20,217 nucleotides of DNA, from contig CAYOXX010000056.1 in assembly GCA_964408025.1 (NCBI GenBank), positions 1 through 20,217 of the forward strand, written 5' to 3'. The position numbers were made by a program, and so were the translations under genes. Below are positions 13,978 to 20,217 of this stretch, in pieces. The DNA comes from CAYOXX01 sp964408025. Lineage in GTDB: Bacteria > Acidobacteriota > DATKUA01. The notes beneath the pieces are model-generated. The model had not been told where the DNA came from. It made no database searches and saw only the letters and a program-made list of their open reading frames with translations. The first letter of the stretch is position 1. The number at the start of each line of letters is the position of its first letter.

Positions 13978-14829
13978 ATGGAAGGTACCGCGCTGCCCCC
14001 CGAAGATTGCTCGCTGCGAACGCTGTATTCGTACGACGAGTTCGAGCAGGTCGCCGCGCTGCAGATGGAGGCCCTCGGGCTGCGGCAAACCGACGTCTTC
14101 CCGCCGAAGCTGATGAAGGTCGCGGTCGACAACGGCGGCGCGGTCGTCGGCGCCTTCGATGCGGCGGGAAAGCTGGTGGCATTCGTCTTCAACTTCCCCG
14201 GTCAACGCTACGGCCGCCCGATCGAGTGGTCGTACCTGATCGCTGTCGCACCGTGCCAACGCGGACGCGGGCTGGAGCGCAGGCTGAAGCTGGTCCAGCG
14301 CCGGGCGGTCCTGGAGCGGGGTTTCAGCACCGTCTGCTGGGCCTTCGACCCCCTCGACGCCGGTGCGGCGCGCCGCAACCTGCACGAGCTCGGGGCTCTC
14401 AGCGACGAGTACGTGTTGGAGTTCCCCGACCCGATGAGCGGGCCGGTCTACAACTGCTTCACCTCCGACCGCCTGATAGCCTTCTGGAACCTCGACGACC
14501 CGCGCGTCGCCACCCGCCTGGCTTCCACGCCAAAGGAAACGGAAGTCCCCGACGAGGTCTGCCTGATCGAGCCTGGAGAACTAGAGGCCGGTCGCGGTCC
14601 ACCGGGCGCCCCGGAGGTGGGGTGGGACGACAATGTTTTGGCCTTCCCCATTCCGGTAGACTACGCCGGCCTCAGACGCGGAAACAAGGATGCCGCGCGG
14701 AGCTGGCGCCTGCTGACGCGCGCAACGCTGAACCGCTGCTTCTCGCGCGGCTTCGTCACCTCCGACTTCGTTTACCGGCAGCCGGAGCGGCCGGACTGGG
14801 GTTGGTACGTACTGCAAAGAAACAGCTAA
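13978..14829 (+). CDS. GNAT-superfamily acetyltransferase-like protein (COG3375 type)
   Basis: 283 aa, starting one base after the racemase stop (TGACATG), with GGGGAG overlapping the end of that gene. The first half carries a GNAT core: DEFEQVAALQMEALG, a central GKLVAFVFNFPG strand, and SYLIAVAPCQRGRGLERRLK at about 85-104. The QRGRGL segment in that stretch corresponds to the acetyl-CoA pyrophosphate loop. CWAFDPLDAGAARRNLHELG is characteristic of this large-GNAT subgroup. The second half (about 150-283) includes a WDDNVLAFPIPVDYAGLRRG segment and ends in DWGWYVLQRNS. The substrate is unknown. Tight coupling to an amino-acid racemase suggests an amino-acid-derived acceptor, which is inference. 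Fold assignment is fairly strong; activity is untested. Confidence 0.78.
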   Translation: MEGTALPPEDCSLRTLYSYDEFEQVAALQMEALGLRQTDVFPPKLMKVAVDNGGAVVGAFDAAGKLVAFVFNFPGQRYGRPIEWSYLIAVAPCQRGRGLERRLKLVQRRAVLERGFSTVCWAFDPLDAGAARRNLHELGALSDEYVLEFPDPMSGPVYNCFTSDRLIAFWNLDDPRVATRLASTPKETEVPDEVCLIEPGELEAGRGPPGAPEVGWDDNVLAFPIPVDYAGLRRGNKDAARSWRLLTRATLNRCFSRGFVTSDFVYRQPERPDWGWYVLQRNS

Positions 14830-14980
14830 GTGTCTTTCAATTTAGAGATCCGCCATCGAGTAAACCAAAATATCCAAATGTCCTGTCGACAGTCCGTTAC
14901 CTTCGTTCCCGACCTGCATTCAGCGTCAACTGTAACAACGCCGGGAGAACAGACGAGCCAAAATGCCAGTAGATATATTT

Positions 14981-15070
14981 TAGGGGAGTCCTTTAGGGCT
15001 CCCGTGGTTTCTCCGAGCTCATACAAGAGGGAGCCCTCAGCTAAAGGCTGACAAGTTCAGGACTCCCCTA
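14981..15070. ncRNA. Candidate structured element A (three-way junction)
   Basis: A perfect 12-bp outer stem, TAGGGGAGTCCT (14981-14992) with AGGACTCCCCTA (15059-15070), encloses two hairpins. The first is AGGGCTCCC (14995-15003) with GGGAGCCCT (15029-15037), 9 bp and a 25-nt loop. The second is CAGC-TAAAG-GCTG (15038-15050). All three stems can coexist. TATATT at 14974-14979 could be a -10 box immediately upstream, without a clear -35. No known riboswitch or ncRNA family is recognised; strand is undetermined. Confidence 0.45.
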
Positions 15071-15117
15071 CATCCGGCTATGCCGACTGAGAGAAGAGAT
15101 TAGTTTCCGCAAAAGCA

Positions 15118-15201
15118 ATATATCAGTGCCCCACAACCGACCACGTGTCGAAGTGGTTTAACGCACTCGCACGGCTGCGGCGTGTGTTTCGCCTGATATA
15201 T
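15118..15201. ncRNA. Candidate structured element B (three-way junction)
   Basis: ATATATCAG (15118-15126) pairs perfectly with CTGATATAT (15193-15201), extendable by GC/GC past a bulged T. It encloses two short hairpins: ACCAC/GTGGT (15140-15144 with 15153-15157) and CGCAC/GTGTG (15168-15172 with 15182-15186, one G-U). It follows element A by 47 nt and precedes the desulfurase-like gene by about 100 nt. The inner stems are weak; the outer one is the main evidence. Confidence 0.35.
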
Positions 15202-15216
15202 CACTGAAATATTTTA

Positions 15217-15246
15217 TGGACAAACCCGACTCGCGTGATGCATTAT
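15217..15246 (+). promoter_or_regulatory. Candidate promoter for the cysteine desulfurase-like gene
   Basis: TGGACA (15217-15222) and CATTAT (15241-15246) are 18 bp apart, matching consensus at 5/6 and 4/6 positions. Use of this promoter would leave elements A and B outside the mRNA leader. Confidence 0.3.
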
Positions 15247-15300
15247 TAAGCGAGCCCAGGCGTTCGAGTAGTTAACAACCTATCGTAAGGTACTCATATC

Positions 15301-16479
15301 ATGGATGTTAACCAGGATTTCGGAAATATCATCTACCTTGATAACGCCTCCACAACCTATCCGAAACCGAAGGAGGTGCTTGCTCAGGCGATTGACTTCT
15401 TCCAGCGCTACGGCGTCAACCCCGGCCGCTCCGGCTACGACCTCTGCACGCTGGCCGGCGACCTGGTGCAGAAGACGCGCGAGAGACTGACCCGCTTCTT
15501 CGGCGGCGCCGATCCCGAGAGGCTGATCTTTGCCTACAACGCCTCCGAGGCGCTGAACATCATCATCCAGGGGGTTCTCGCCGAGGGCGACCACGCCGTC
15601 TCGACCGTCGTCGAGCACAACTCGGTGATCAGGCCGCTGAACCACCTGCGAGCCCAGAAGCAAATCGAGGTGGATTACGTGCCGACCGACGGGGGCGGCT
15701 GGGTTGATCCCGATGAGGTGGCCCGGTGCCTGCGGCCCAACACCAGGCTGGTTATCGTGAACCACGGCTCCAACGTCATCGGCACCGTGCAGCCGGTGGC
15801 CGAAATCGGCCGTATCTGTCGCGAGCGCGGCGTCTGTTTCGCCATCGACACAGCCCAGACCGCCGGCACGATCCCGATCGACATCGAGCGGATGCACATC
15901 GACGCCCTCGCCTTCACCGGCCACAAGTCGCTGCTGGGGCCAACCGGCATCGGTGGTCTCTACGTCAGGGATGGCGTCGAGATCCGCGCCACGCGCTTCG
16001 GCGGCACCGGCGTCAAGTCCGCCTACCCTTTACAACCCGACGAGTATCCCTATCGCCTCGAGGCGGGCACCGTCAACGTCTTCGGTGTCGCCGGGCTGTA
16101 CTTCGCCCAGGAATACATCGCGCAACGGGGCATCGAAAACATATACCCCCACGAGATGGCGTTGTTCGCGCGCCTCCAGGAGGGGCTCTCGCAGATCGAA
16201 GGCGTGACGCTGCACGGCACAACCAGCCTCGAGAACCGCCTGCCGGCGCTCAGCTTCACGGTCGAGGGCCGCGACCCGGCCGATGTCGGCACACTGCTGG
16301 ACGCCGAGTACAACGTCGCCACCCGGGCCGGCCTCCACTGTGCGCCGCTGATCCATGAGCAGGTCGGGACCGCCCCCCGGGGCACCGTCCGCATGAGCGT
16401 CGGGCCGATGAACGAAGCCAAGGACATCGAAGCCGGCATCGCCGCGGTCGCCGAGATCGCTGCCGACGCGCGGCAGTAG
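15301..16479 (+). CDS. Class V aminotransferase, cysteine desulfurase / selenocysteine lyase type
   Basis: 392 aa. PLP-enzyme landmarks are all present: IYLDNASTTYPKP near the N-terminus, VEHNSVIRPL with H106 stacking on PLP, FAIDTAQTAG with D183 and Q186, FTGHKSLLGPTGIGGLYV with Schiff-base K209, and TRAGLHCAPLIHE with C347 as the persulfide or selenide-handling Cys. EHNSVIRPL and GHKSLLGPTGIGG resemble the TIGR01977-type 'cysteine desulfurase family protein' group more than classic IscS or SufS. From family knowledge that group is often linked to selenium or sulfur transfer. No isc, suf or selD gene is nearby in this window. AAGG (15287-15290) is a weak RBS 10 nt before ATG 15301. It is flanked by two long gene-poor stretches and appears monocistronic. 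Sulfur versus selenium preference cannot be decided. Confidence 0.9.
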   Translation: MDVNQDFGNIIYLDNASTTYPKPKEVLAQAIDFFQRYGVNPGRSGYDLCTLAGDLVQKTRERLTRFFGGADPERLIFAYNASEALNIIIQGVLAEGDHAVSTVVEHNSVIRPLNHLRAQKQIEVDYVPTDGGGWVDPDEVARCLRPNTRLVIVNHGSNVIGTVQPVAEIGRICRERGVCFAIDTAQTAGTIPIDIERMHIDALAFTGHKSLLGPTGIGGLYVRDGVEIRATRFGGTGVKSAYPLQPDEYPYRLEAGTVNVFGVAGLYFAQEYIAQRGIENIYPHEMALFARLQEGLSQIEGVTLHGTTSLENRLPALSFTVEGRDPADVGTLLDAEYNVATRAGLHCAPLIHEQVGTAPRGTVRMSVGPMNEAKDIEAGIAAVAEIAADARQ

Positions 16480-16565
16480 GCCAGAGAGCCTCGACCAAGA
16501 TTTTCCGGCTCGGACAGCAGCACCGCCTCCTTGTGTATCCCCCTGGATGGTCCTGATAGTAAAAG

Positions 16566-16688
16566 TTAGTAAACTGTGCGCAGATTTACGCCCGACTCCC
16601 GGCTGAGCATGCGTACCATGGAAACAGTACCGCTCTCCAGGTAGCATTCCCTCTCGTGGCAAACGCTCTCCCAGTGCTCGGGCATCAT
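16566..16688 (-). CDS. Possible 40-aa small protein
   Basis: ATG 16688 is preceded by GGAG with a 7-nt spacer (GGAGCGACGAG then ATG), a proper Shine-Dalgarno arrangement. The peptide starts MMPEHWESVCHERECYLESG and ends ESGVNLRTVY; it is polar, with Cys10 and Cys15 as a CxxxxC pair, and no membrane segment. I recognise no family. It could be a gene, the 3' remnant of one, or chance; the RBS is the main support. It is convergent with the desulfurase-like gene. Confidence 0.25.
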   Translation of the reverse strand: MMPEHWESVCHERECYLESGTVSMVRMLSRESGVNLRTVY

Positions 16689-16799
16689 CTCGTCGCTCCA
16701 TTAGGTGGTGGCAAAGAGGACTGAATTATTTCGCGGAAATCCGAATTACACGAGCCGGTGACGCGCTGCTCCAACGCCGCGCTCAGGGAGTCGCGCGGC

Positions 16800-16828
16800 T
16801 TGACTTCCATCGCCAAAAGTTGTAGACA
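16800..16828 (+). promoter_or_regulatory. Candidate sigma-70 promoter upstream of the kinase operon
   Basis: TTGACT (16800-16805) is 17 bp before TAGACA (16823-16828). The -35 matches at 5/6, the -10 poorly (3/6). It would give a leader of about 210 nt before ATG 17046. A TATGAT at 17008-17013 is an alternative -10 lacking a -35. Confidence 0.3.
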
Positions 16829-16900
16829 ATATAGTAGTTCTTAAAAGTAATTTCCTAATGCAGGAAGTCGATCAGAAATTCTAAGAGCATGAGAATATTA

Positions 16901-16924
16901 CGTCCGCAAAGGTGTCCGCACAGT
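16901..16924. repeat. Tandem 12-bp direct repeat upstream of the kinase operon
   Basis: CGTCCGCAAAGG (16901-16912) is followed immediately by TGTCCGCACAGT (16913-16924), identical at 9 of 12 positions with a shared GTCCGCA core. Twelve-base spacing of identical cores is the sort of arrangement seen for response-regulator binding sites. Its role here is unknown. Confidence 0.4.
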
Positions 16925-16945
16925 GACAGTAAGTGGTCATTTCAA

Positions 16946-16960
16946 GGTTGCGCAGCAACC
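16946..16960. promoter_or_regulatory. Short perfect hairpin
   Basis: GGTTGC and GCAACC pair over six bases around a GCA loop. It lies 86 nt before the kinase start. No T-run follows, so it is not an intrinsic terminator; it could be an operator or RNA hairpin. Confidence 0.3.
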
Positions 16961-17045
16961 GCGGCAATCTCAGGCGTGGCAAGGCGGAAGAAACTTTCGT
17001 TAAACGTTATGATTGACTTGGGGAAACCTACAGCTCCGAAAAAGC

Positions 17046-18251
17046 ATGCCGCAGCAGCAATTTAACTTCGACGCCGGCGATACCCCGACCGCAGCGCGTG
17101 GGGGCAACCGGAGGGAGCCTGGAGCTTCGCCCGGCGAAGCCGGAAGGCATATTGCAGGCGCTGTGGATTCCTATACTTCGAGACTGAATTTTGAGCAGCT
17201 TGGCGAGCGCTACCGCCGGATCGTGGAGGCCGTCAGCGACGTCATCCTGGACCTGGACGGCGAGGGGAGAATTGTATTCGTAAACAGCGCCGGCGAGCGC
17301 GCGCTGGAGAAAGGGCACGGCGAACTCGTGGGGCTCGACTTACGGCAATTCGTGCACGCCGACGATATCGAAGCCCTGGACGAACAGCTGCGGAGCGCTT
17401 CCCTGTCAGCCCCGGACCGCTTGCTCTCTCTGCGGCTGCTACTGCCCGGCGGCGAGAGAGAATACTCCGTCTCGCTCGCGCCGATCGGGGGCGGCGGGGA
17501 CCGACCTACCGGCGCGCTGGCGATCCTGCACGACGTCAGCGGGCGGCGGCGGCTCAAGGAGCAAGCCGACTACGCGGGGCGGCTGCGCGCAGTCGGCGAC
17601 ATCCTCAGCAAGATCACCCACGAGGTAAAGAATCCCCTGGCGGCGATCCAGGCCTCGGCGGAATTTCTCCGCCGGCACTGGGATGCCGACGAGGAGAGCA
17701 AGCTGGAGGCGGTAGGCCTCATCGCCGACGAGGTGATCCGGGTAAACTCGATAATCACCGACTTCCTCCGCATACGTAGCATCCCACAGCCGCAGATGGT
17801 CGACGAGGAGATGGGCGAGACGGTCAGGCACGTCACCAGGTCGCTGGAGAGGTTGCTGGAGAAGCACCATGGCATCGAGCTCTCGTCGGAGGTTCGGGAA
17901 GCCCGCTTCGTCTTCGACCCAAACCTGGTGAAGCAGATGCTCTGGAACCTGGTCAACAACGCCATCGAGGCGATTGGGGAGCGCGGCTCGGTCGAGGTGG
18001 TCGGGCAAGAGCTGGCCGACGGGGCCACCTACGAGCTCAGGATTGCCGACACGGGCGCTGGGATGAGCGGCGAGGAGGCTGGCCAAGCGTTCGAGCCCTT
18101 CTTTACCACCAAGAAAACCGGCACCGGCCTGGGGCTGGCCCTGGTGAGGATGCACGCGGAGGCGATGGGCGGCAGCGTGGGGCTGGAGAGCGCCAGGGGC
18201 AAGGGTACAGCGGTATCCATCCGCCTGCCTCTGCGCAGGGGTGGCGGCTGA
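17046..18251 (+). CDS. Soluble PAS-domain histidine kinase (NtrB/AtoS-like), partner of the downstream regulator
   Basis: 401 aa from ATG 17046. No good RBS is seen there; an in-frame TTG at 17013 is the alternative and has none either. Residues 1-48 are a flexible leader. A PAS domain spans about 53-165 (YRRIVEAVSDVILDLDGEGR, then IVFVNSAGERALE). HisKA has ILSKITHEVKNPLAAIQASA with phospho-acceptor H192. HATPase_c follows: the N-box MLWNLVNNAIEAIG, DTGAGMS, FEPFFTTKKTGTGLGLAL and a final GKGTAVSIRLPL. No membrane segment is visible, unlike classic PilS, so signals are probably cytosolic and sensed through PAS. Its stop overlaps the regulator's start (TGATG), so the two are translated together. 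It would phosphorylate the adjacent NtrC-like protein. Confidence 0.93.
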   Translation: MPQQQFNFDAGDTPTAARGGNRREPGASPGEAGRHIAGAVDSYTSRLNFEQLGERYRRIVEAVSDVILDLDGEGRIVFVNSAGERALEKGHGELVGLDLRQFVHADDIEALDEQLRSASLSAPDRLLSLRLLLPGGEREYSVSLAPIGGGGDRPTGALAILHDVSGRRRLKEQADYAGRLRAVGDILSKITHEVKNPLAAIQASAEFLRRHWDADEESKLEAVGLIADEVIRVNSIITDFLRIRSIPQPQMVDEEMGETVRHVTRSLERLLEKHHGIELSSEVREARFVFDPNLVKQMLWNLVNNAIEAIGERGSVEVVGQELADGATYELRIADTGAGMSGEEAGQAFEPFFTTKKTGTGLGLALVRMHAEAMGGSVGLESARGKGTAVSIRLPLRRGGG

Positions 18252-19600
18252 TGAACGTGCCTATGACGATCCTGTTGGTCGACGACGACCGCGCCGTGGC
18301 GAAGTCCCTCAACCTCCATCTCAGCCACATGGGCTACGACACGCTGCTTGCCTACTCCTACGAGGAGGCCTGCAGGGCGATCGACAACAACCTGATCGAC
18401 CTTGTGCTTTCGGACCTCTGCATAGGCGTCCACTCCGGCATCGATGTAATCCGCTACGCCCGCCAGGAGCAGAAGGATTGCGAGGTCTTCATCATCACCG
18501 CGCACGGTAACCTCGAGACGGCCATCGAGGCGATGAAGCTGGGAGCACGTGACTACCTGCTGAAGCCACTGAACATCGACGAGCTGCTGCTGAAGATCGC
18601 CAACATCGCCAAGGACAAGGACCTCAGCCGCACCGTCGAGCTGCTCCGCCGGGAGATCGACGATCCCTCGGCGGGTATCTTTTTGGGTGAGGACCCGCAA
18701 GTGAAAGAGGCGCTGCGGCTGATCCACCAGGTGTCCGACACCGACGCACCGGTACTGCTGGAGGGGGCCAGCGGCACCGGCAAGAACGTCTTCGCGCGCT
18801 ACATCCACGCGCTTTCGCCGCGCCGCGGCGGCTCCTTCGTCTCCGTCAACTGCGCGGCGCTCCCCGAGACGCTCATCGAGAGCGAGCTGTTCGGCCACCG
18901 CAAGGGCTCCTTCACCGGCGCCGTAGACAACCGGCGCGGCCTCTTCGAGCAGGCCGCCGGCGGCTCGATCCTGCTCGACGAGATCAGCGAGATGCCAACG
19001 TCGAGCCAGCCGAAGCTGTTGCACGTGCTCGAGCAGCAGCGCATCCGCCGCGTCGGCGACGACCGCGAGATCCCGCTCGACTGCCGGGTGCTCATCTCCA
19101 CCAACCGCAACCTGGCCGAGCTGACCGCCAAGGGCAGCTTCCGGCAGGACCTCTACTACCGCATCGCGGTATTCCGTATCGCCCTGCCGGCGCTGCGGGA
19201 GCGGGCAGGAGACATCGTACCCCTCGCCTATCACTTCCTGGCCAAGCACGTCGAGGCGATGCGTCGCGAGGTGAAGTCGATTTCCACAGAGGCCGAGCAA
19301 ATCCTCGCCTCCTACTCCTACCCCGGCAACATAAGGGAGCTTGAGAACATCATCCAGCGGGCGATCATTCTCTGCGACGAGAACACCCTGCGGGCCGGGC
19401 ACCTGCCGATGCACCTGACCGAGGAGCCCGGCCGCGAGCGGGCCGAAGTCAGCGCCCTGAGCTCGATAGAGGAGATGGAAGTGGCCCACATCCGCCGCGT
19501 GCTGCGCCACTGCGAAGGCAACGTCATGCGCACAGCCAAGATCCTGGGCATCGCCCGCAGCTCGCTGTGGCGCAAGATGAAGAGGTACGAGATCAATTAA
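18251..19600 (+). CDS. NtrC/PilR-family sigma-54-dependent response regulator
   Basis: 449 aa. Receiver domain 1-120: acidic triad D11-D13, phospho-acceptor D55 (VLSDLCIG), T83 and K105. The AAA+ domain runs from about 145 to 385: Walker A GASGTGKN (172-179), the sigma-54 contact loop GSFTGA (219-224), Walker B GGSILLDEIS (237-246) and the arginine-finger region FRQDLYYRIAVF. A Fis-type HTH closes the protein (HIRRVLRHCEGNVMRTAKIL, then ARSSLWRKMKRY). It remodels sigma-54 polymerase at enhancer-dependent promoters. Two signature segments deviate: the usual GAFTGA is GSFTGA, and the usual GESGTGKE is GASGTGKN. Its start overlaps the kinase stop by one base. It is convergent with pilB 99 nt away, so a PilR-like role in pilus control is a reasonable inference. 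Confidence 0.94.
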   Translation: MNVPMTILLVDDDRAVAKSLNLHLSHMGYDTLLAYSYEEACRAIDNNLIDLVLSDLCIGVHSGIDVIRYARQEQKDCEVFIITAHGNLETAIEAMKLGARDYLLKPLNIDELLLKIANIAKDKDLSRTVELLRREIDDPSAGIFLGEDPQVKEALRLIHQVSDTDAPVLLEGASGTGKNVFARYIHALSPRRGGSFVSVNCAALPETLIESELFGHRKGSFTGAVDNRRGLFEQAAGGSILLDEISEMPTSSQPKLLHVLEQQRIRRVGDDREIPLDCRVLISTNRNLAELTAKGSFRQDLYYRIAVFRIALPALRERAGDIVPLAYHFLAKHVEAMRREVKSISTEAEQILASYSYPGNIRELENIIQRAIILCDENTLRAGHLPMHLTEEPGRERAEVSALSSIEEMEVAHIRRVLRHCEGNVMRTAKILGIARSSLWRKMKRYEIN

Positions 19601-19699
19601 ACCCGCTGCGGTTCATGCCTCCGCGTCTGCGCATAGCGGCAAGCTGCGTGCCATCGCTCCCCGCCCCGTGCGTCCCCGAAGCAGGAGAGCCGGATAAGC

Positions 19700-20217
19700 T
19701 TAATGGATGATGTCGGTGACGGAGAGAACCTCTTCCAGCGTGGTGACGCCCCGGAAGGCGAGCTCGAGGCCGGCCATGCGCAGCGTCTTCATGCCGGCGC
19801 GGACTGCGGCGGTGCGGATGCGGGAGTCGGTGGCCTTGCGGCTGATCAGGCGCTTAACCTCGGCATCGACGAGCAGCAGCTCGAAGATGCCGACGCGGCC
19901 CTTGTAGCCGTTGCTGCAGAAGTCGCATCCCCAGCCGACGCGGAAGGAGTGCTTGTCGGGATCGAAATTGGGATAGGTTCTTCGTATCGCGCGTATCTCA
20001 CGCGCAGTTGGCGTGTAGCTGGTCTTGCAGCGCGGGCAGATCTTCTTGGCCAGGCGCTGGCTGAGGACGCAGTTGATGGCCGTCGAGATGTTGTACGGCT
20101 CCAGCCCCATATCAACCAGTCGGCGGATAGTGGTGGCGCCGTCGTTTGTATGCAGCGTGCTGAAGACCAGATGTCCGGTCAGCGCCGCCGCGAAGGCGAG
20201 CTGCCCCTCCTCGAGGC
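19700..20217 (-). CDS. pilB: Type IV pilus assembly/extension ATPase PilB (GspE family), C-terminal part
   Basis: About 171 residues are visible; the frame stays open to the window edge, so the 5' part is outside. The fragment begins within the His-box region: LTGHLVFSTLHTNDGATTI, then RRLVDMGLEP. It continues with the tetra-cysteine zinc site typical of PilB/GspE: CPRCK plus GCDFCSNGYKGRVGIFELL. It ends ... LEEVLSVTDIIH. This hexameric inner-membrane-associated ATPase drives pilin polymerisation. The tetracysteine site separates it from PilT, which lacks it, but PilB and GspE (type II secretion) cannot be strictly told apart from this fragment. pilT and a PilS/PilR-like pair in the same window favour PilB. 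Confidence 0.88.
   Translation of the reverse strand, partial: LEEGQLAFAAALTGHLVFSTLHTNDGATTIRRLVDMGLEPYNISTAINCVLSQRLAKKICPRCKTSYTPTAREIRAIRRTYPNFDPDKHSFRVGWGCDFCSNGYKGRVGIFELLLVDAEVKRLISRKATDSRIRTAAVRAGMKTLRMAGLELAFRGVTTLEEVLSVTDIIH

Larger units (their letters stand above)
14830..15300. other. 471-nt gene-free region with palindrome and multiple stems
   Basis: No convincing gene was found. Base composition is visibly less GC-rich than the flanking genes. It holds a 10-bp palindrome CTGTCGACAG (14883-14892), two three-way-junction elements (listed separately), a small CGGC-TAT-GCCG hairpin (15075-15085) and a possible promoter near its end. A 73-codon GTG-started frame at 14830-15051 exists but has no RBS or coding character. 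Confidence 0.6.
16480..17045. other. 566-nt gene-poor region before the two-component genes
   Basis: The stretch holds a possible 40-aa minus-strand ORF (16566-16688), a possible sigma-70 promoter (16800-16828), a tandem 12-bp repeat (16901-16924) and a 15-nt hairpin (16946-16960). The last 250 nt are clearly richer in A+T than the flanking genes, consistent with a control region for the kinase operon. No sigma-54 promoter (GG-N10-GC with TGGCAC/TTGC context) was found by eye. Confidence 0.55.

Noticed and set aside
14830..15051. 73-codon GTG-started frame directly after the GNAT gene
   Set aside because: No Shine-Dalgarno sequence, no domain, codon use unlike neighbours, and it runs through the stem-forming element A.
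14981..15070. Element A as a known riboswitch (Mn yybP-ykoY suggested by GGGGAGT), tRNA-Sec, SRP RNA or 6S RNA
   Set aside because: Only the GGGGAGT start is shared with yybP-ykoY; the other conserved loop motifs, a tRNA-like T-arm, the SRP GGAAGGAAGCAGCC loop and the 6S central bubble are not seen.
16030..16701. 223-codon minus-strand frame overlapping the desulfurase-like gene and the downstream gap
   Set aside because: Most of it is antisense to the PLP enzyme. Only a different frame in the gap (16566-16688) has a sensible RBS.
16480..17045. Sigma-54 promoter for the kinase operon
   Set aside because: TGGCAAGG (16977-16984) resembles the -24 element, but no GC follows at the required spacing.
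18029..19510. 493-codon open frame antisense to the kinase and regulator genes
   Set aside because: Opposite-strand shadow of two firmly identified genes; no domain and no plausible RBS.

Overview
The window is GC-rich, gene-dense bacterial chromosome. The evidence is short intergenic gaps, Shine-Dalgarno sites, a primary-type sigma-70 factor, type IV pilus ATPases and many proteins with secretion signals. Lipoprotein signals, a Spy/CpxP-like periplasmic protein and pilus motors indicate a diderm (Gram-negative-type) cell. The mix of secreted M19 and M20 peptidase-type hydrolases, a metal-site-variant D-aminoacylase homologue and NtrC/PilR-type regulation recalls Acidobacteriota or neighbouring phyla. 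That assignment is a guess; nothing here fixes the taxon.

Layout. Positions 1-4821 (+) hold the 3' part of rarA, a secreted M19 dipeptidase, a secreted protein with an SH3-like N-terminus and a golvesin-like C-terminus, and an rpoD-type sigma factor. Positions 4873-8121 (-) read as one transcription unit from right to left: pilT, a 98-aa coiled-coil protein, an ECF sigma factor, a single-pass anti-sigma-like protein and a Spy-like periplasmic protein. Positions 8269-9714 (+) encode a secreted AbgB-like M20 amidohydrolase. It is followed by a 69-bp element with perfect 12-bp inverted ends. Positions 9799-13031 (-) hold a small lipoprotein, a lipoprotein-type D-aminoacylase homologue and a GyrI-like protein. 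Positions 13260-14829 (+) hold an Asp/Glu racemase coupled to a GNAT-like protein.

Positions 14830-15300 contain no convincing gene but hold two consecutive elements that can each fold as a three-way junction. Then comes a class V aminotransferase of the cysteine desulfurase/selenocysteine lyase type (15301-16479). A second gene-poor stretch (16480-17045) has a possible 40-aa ORF, a tandem 12-bp repeat and a hairpin. After it come a soluble PAS histidine kinase and an NtrC-family regulator with overlapping stop and start codons (17046-19600). Convergent to them is the 3' end of a pilB-type ATPase gene (19700-window end).

Two themes emerge, both inferred. One is type IV pilus function with its control: pilT, pilB, a PilS/PilR-like pair and an ECF module beside pilT. 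The other is breakdown of extracellular peptides, acylated amino acids or D-amino-acid derivatives: M19 dipeptidase, M20 amidohydrolase, D-aminoacylase homologue and Asp/Glu racemase. I found no CRISPR array, tRNA, rRNA, transposase or phage gene. The most open items are the folded elements at 14981-15201, the inverted-repeat element at 9726-9794 and the substituted metal site of the D-aminoacylase homologue.
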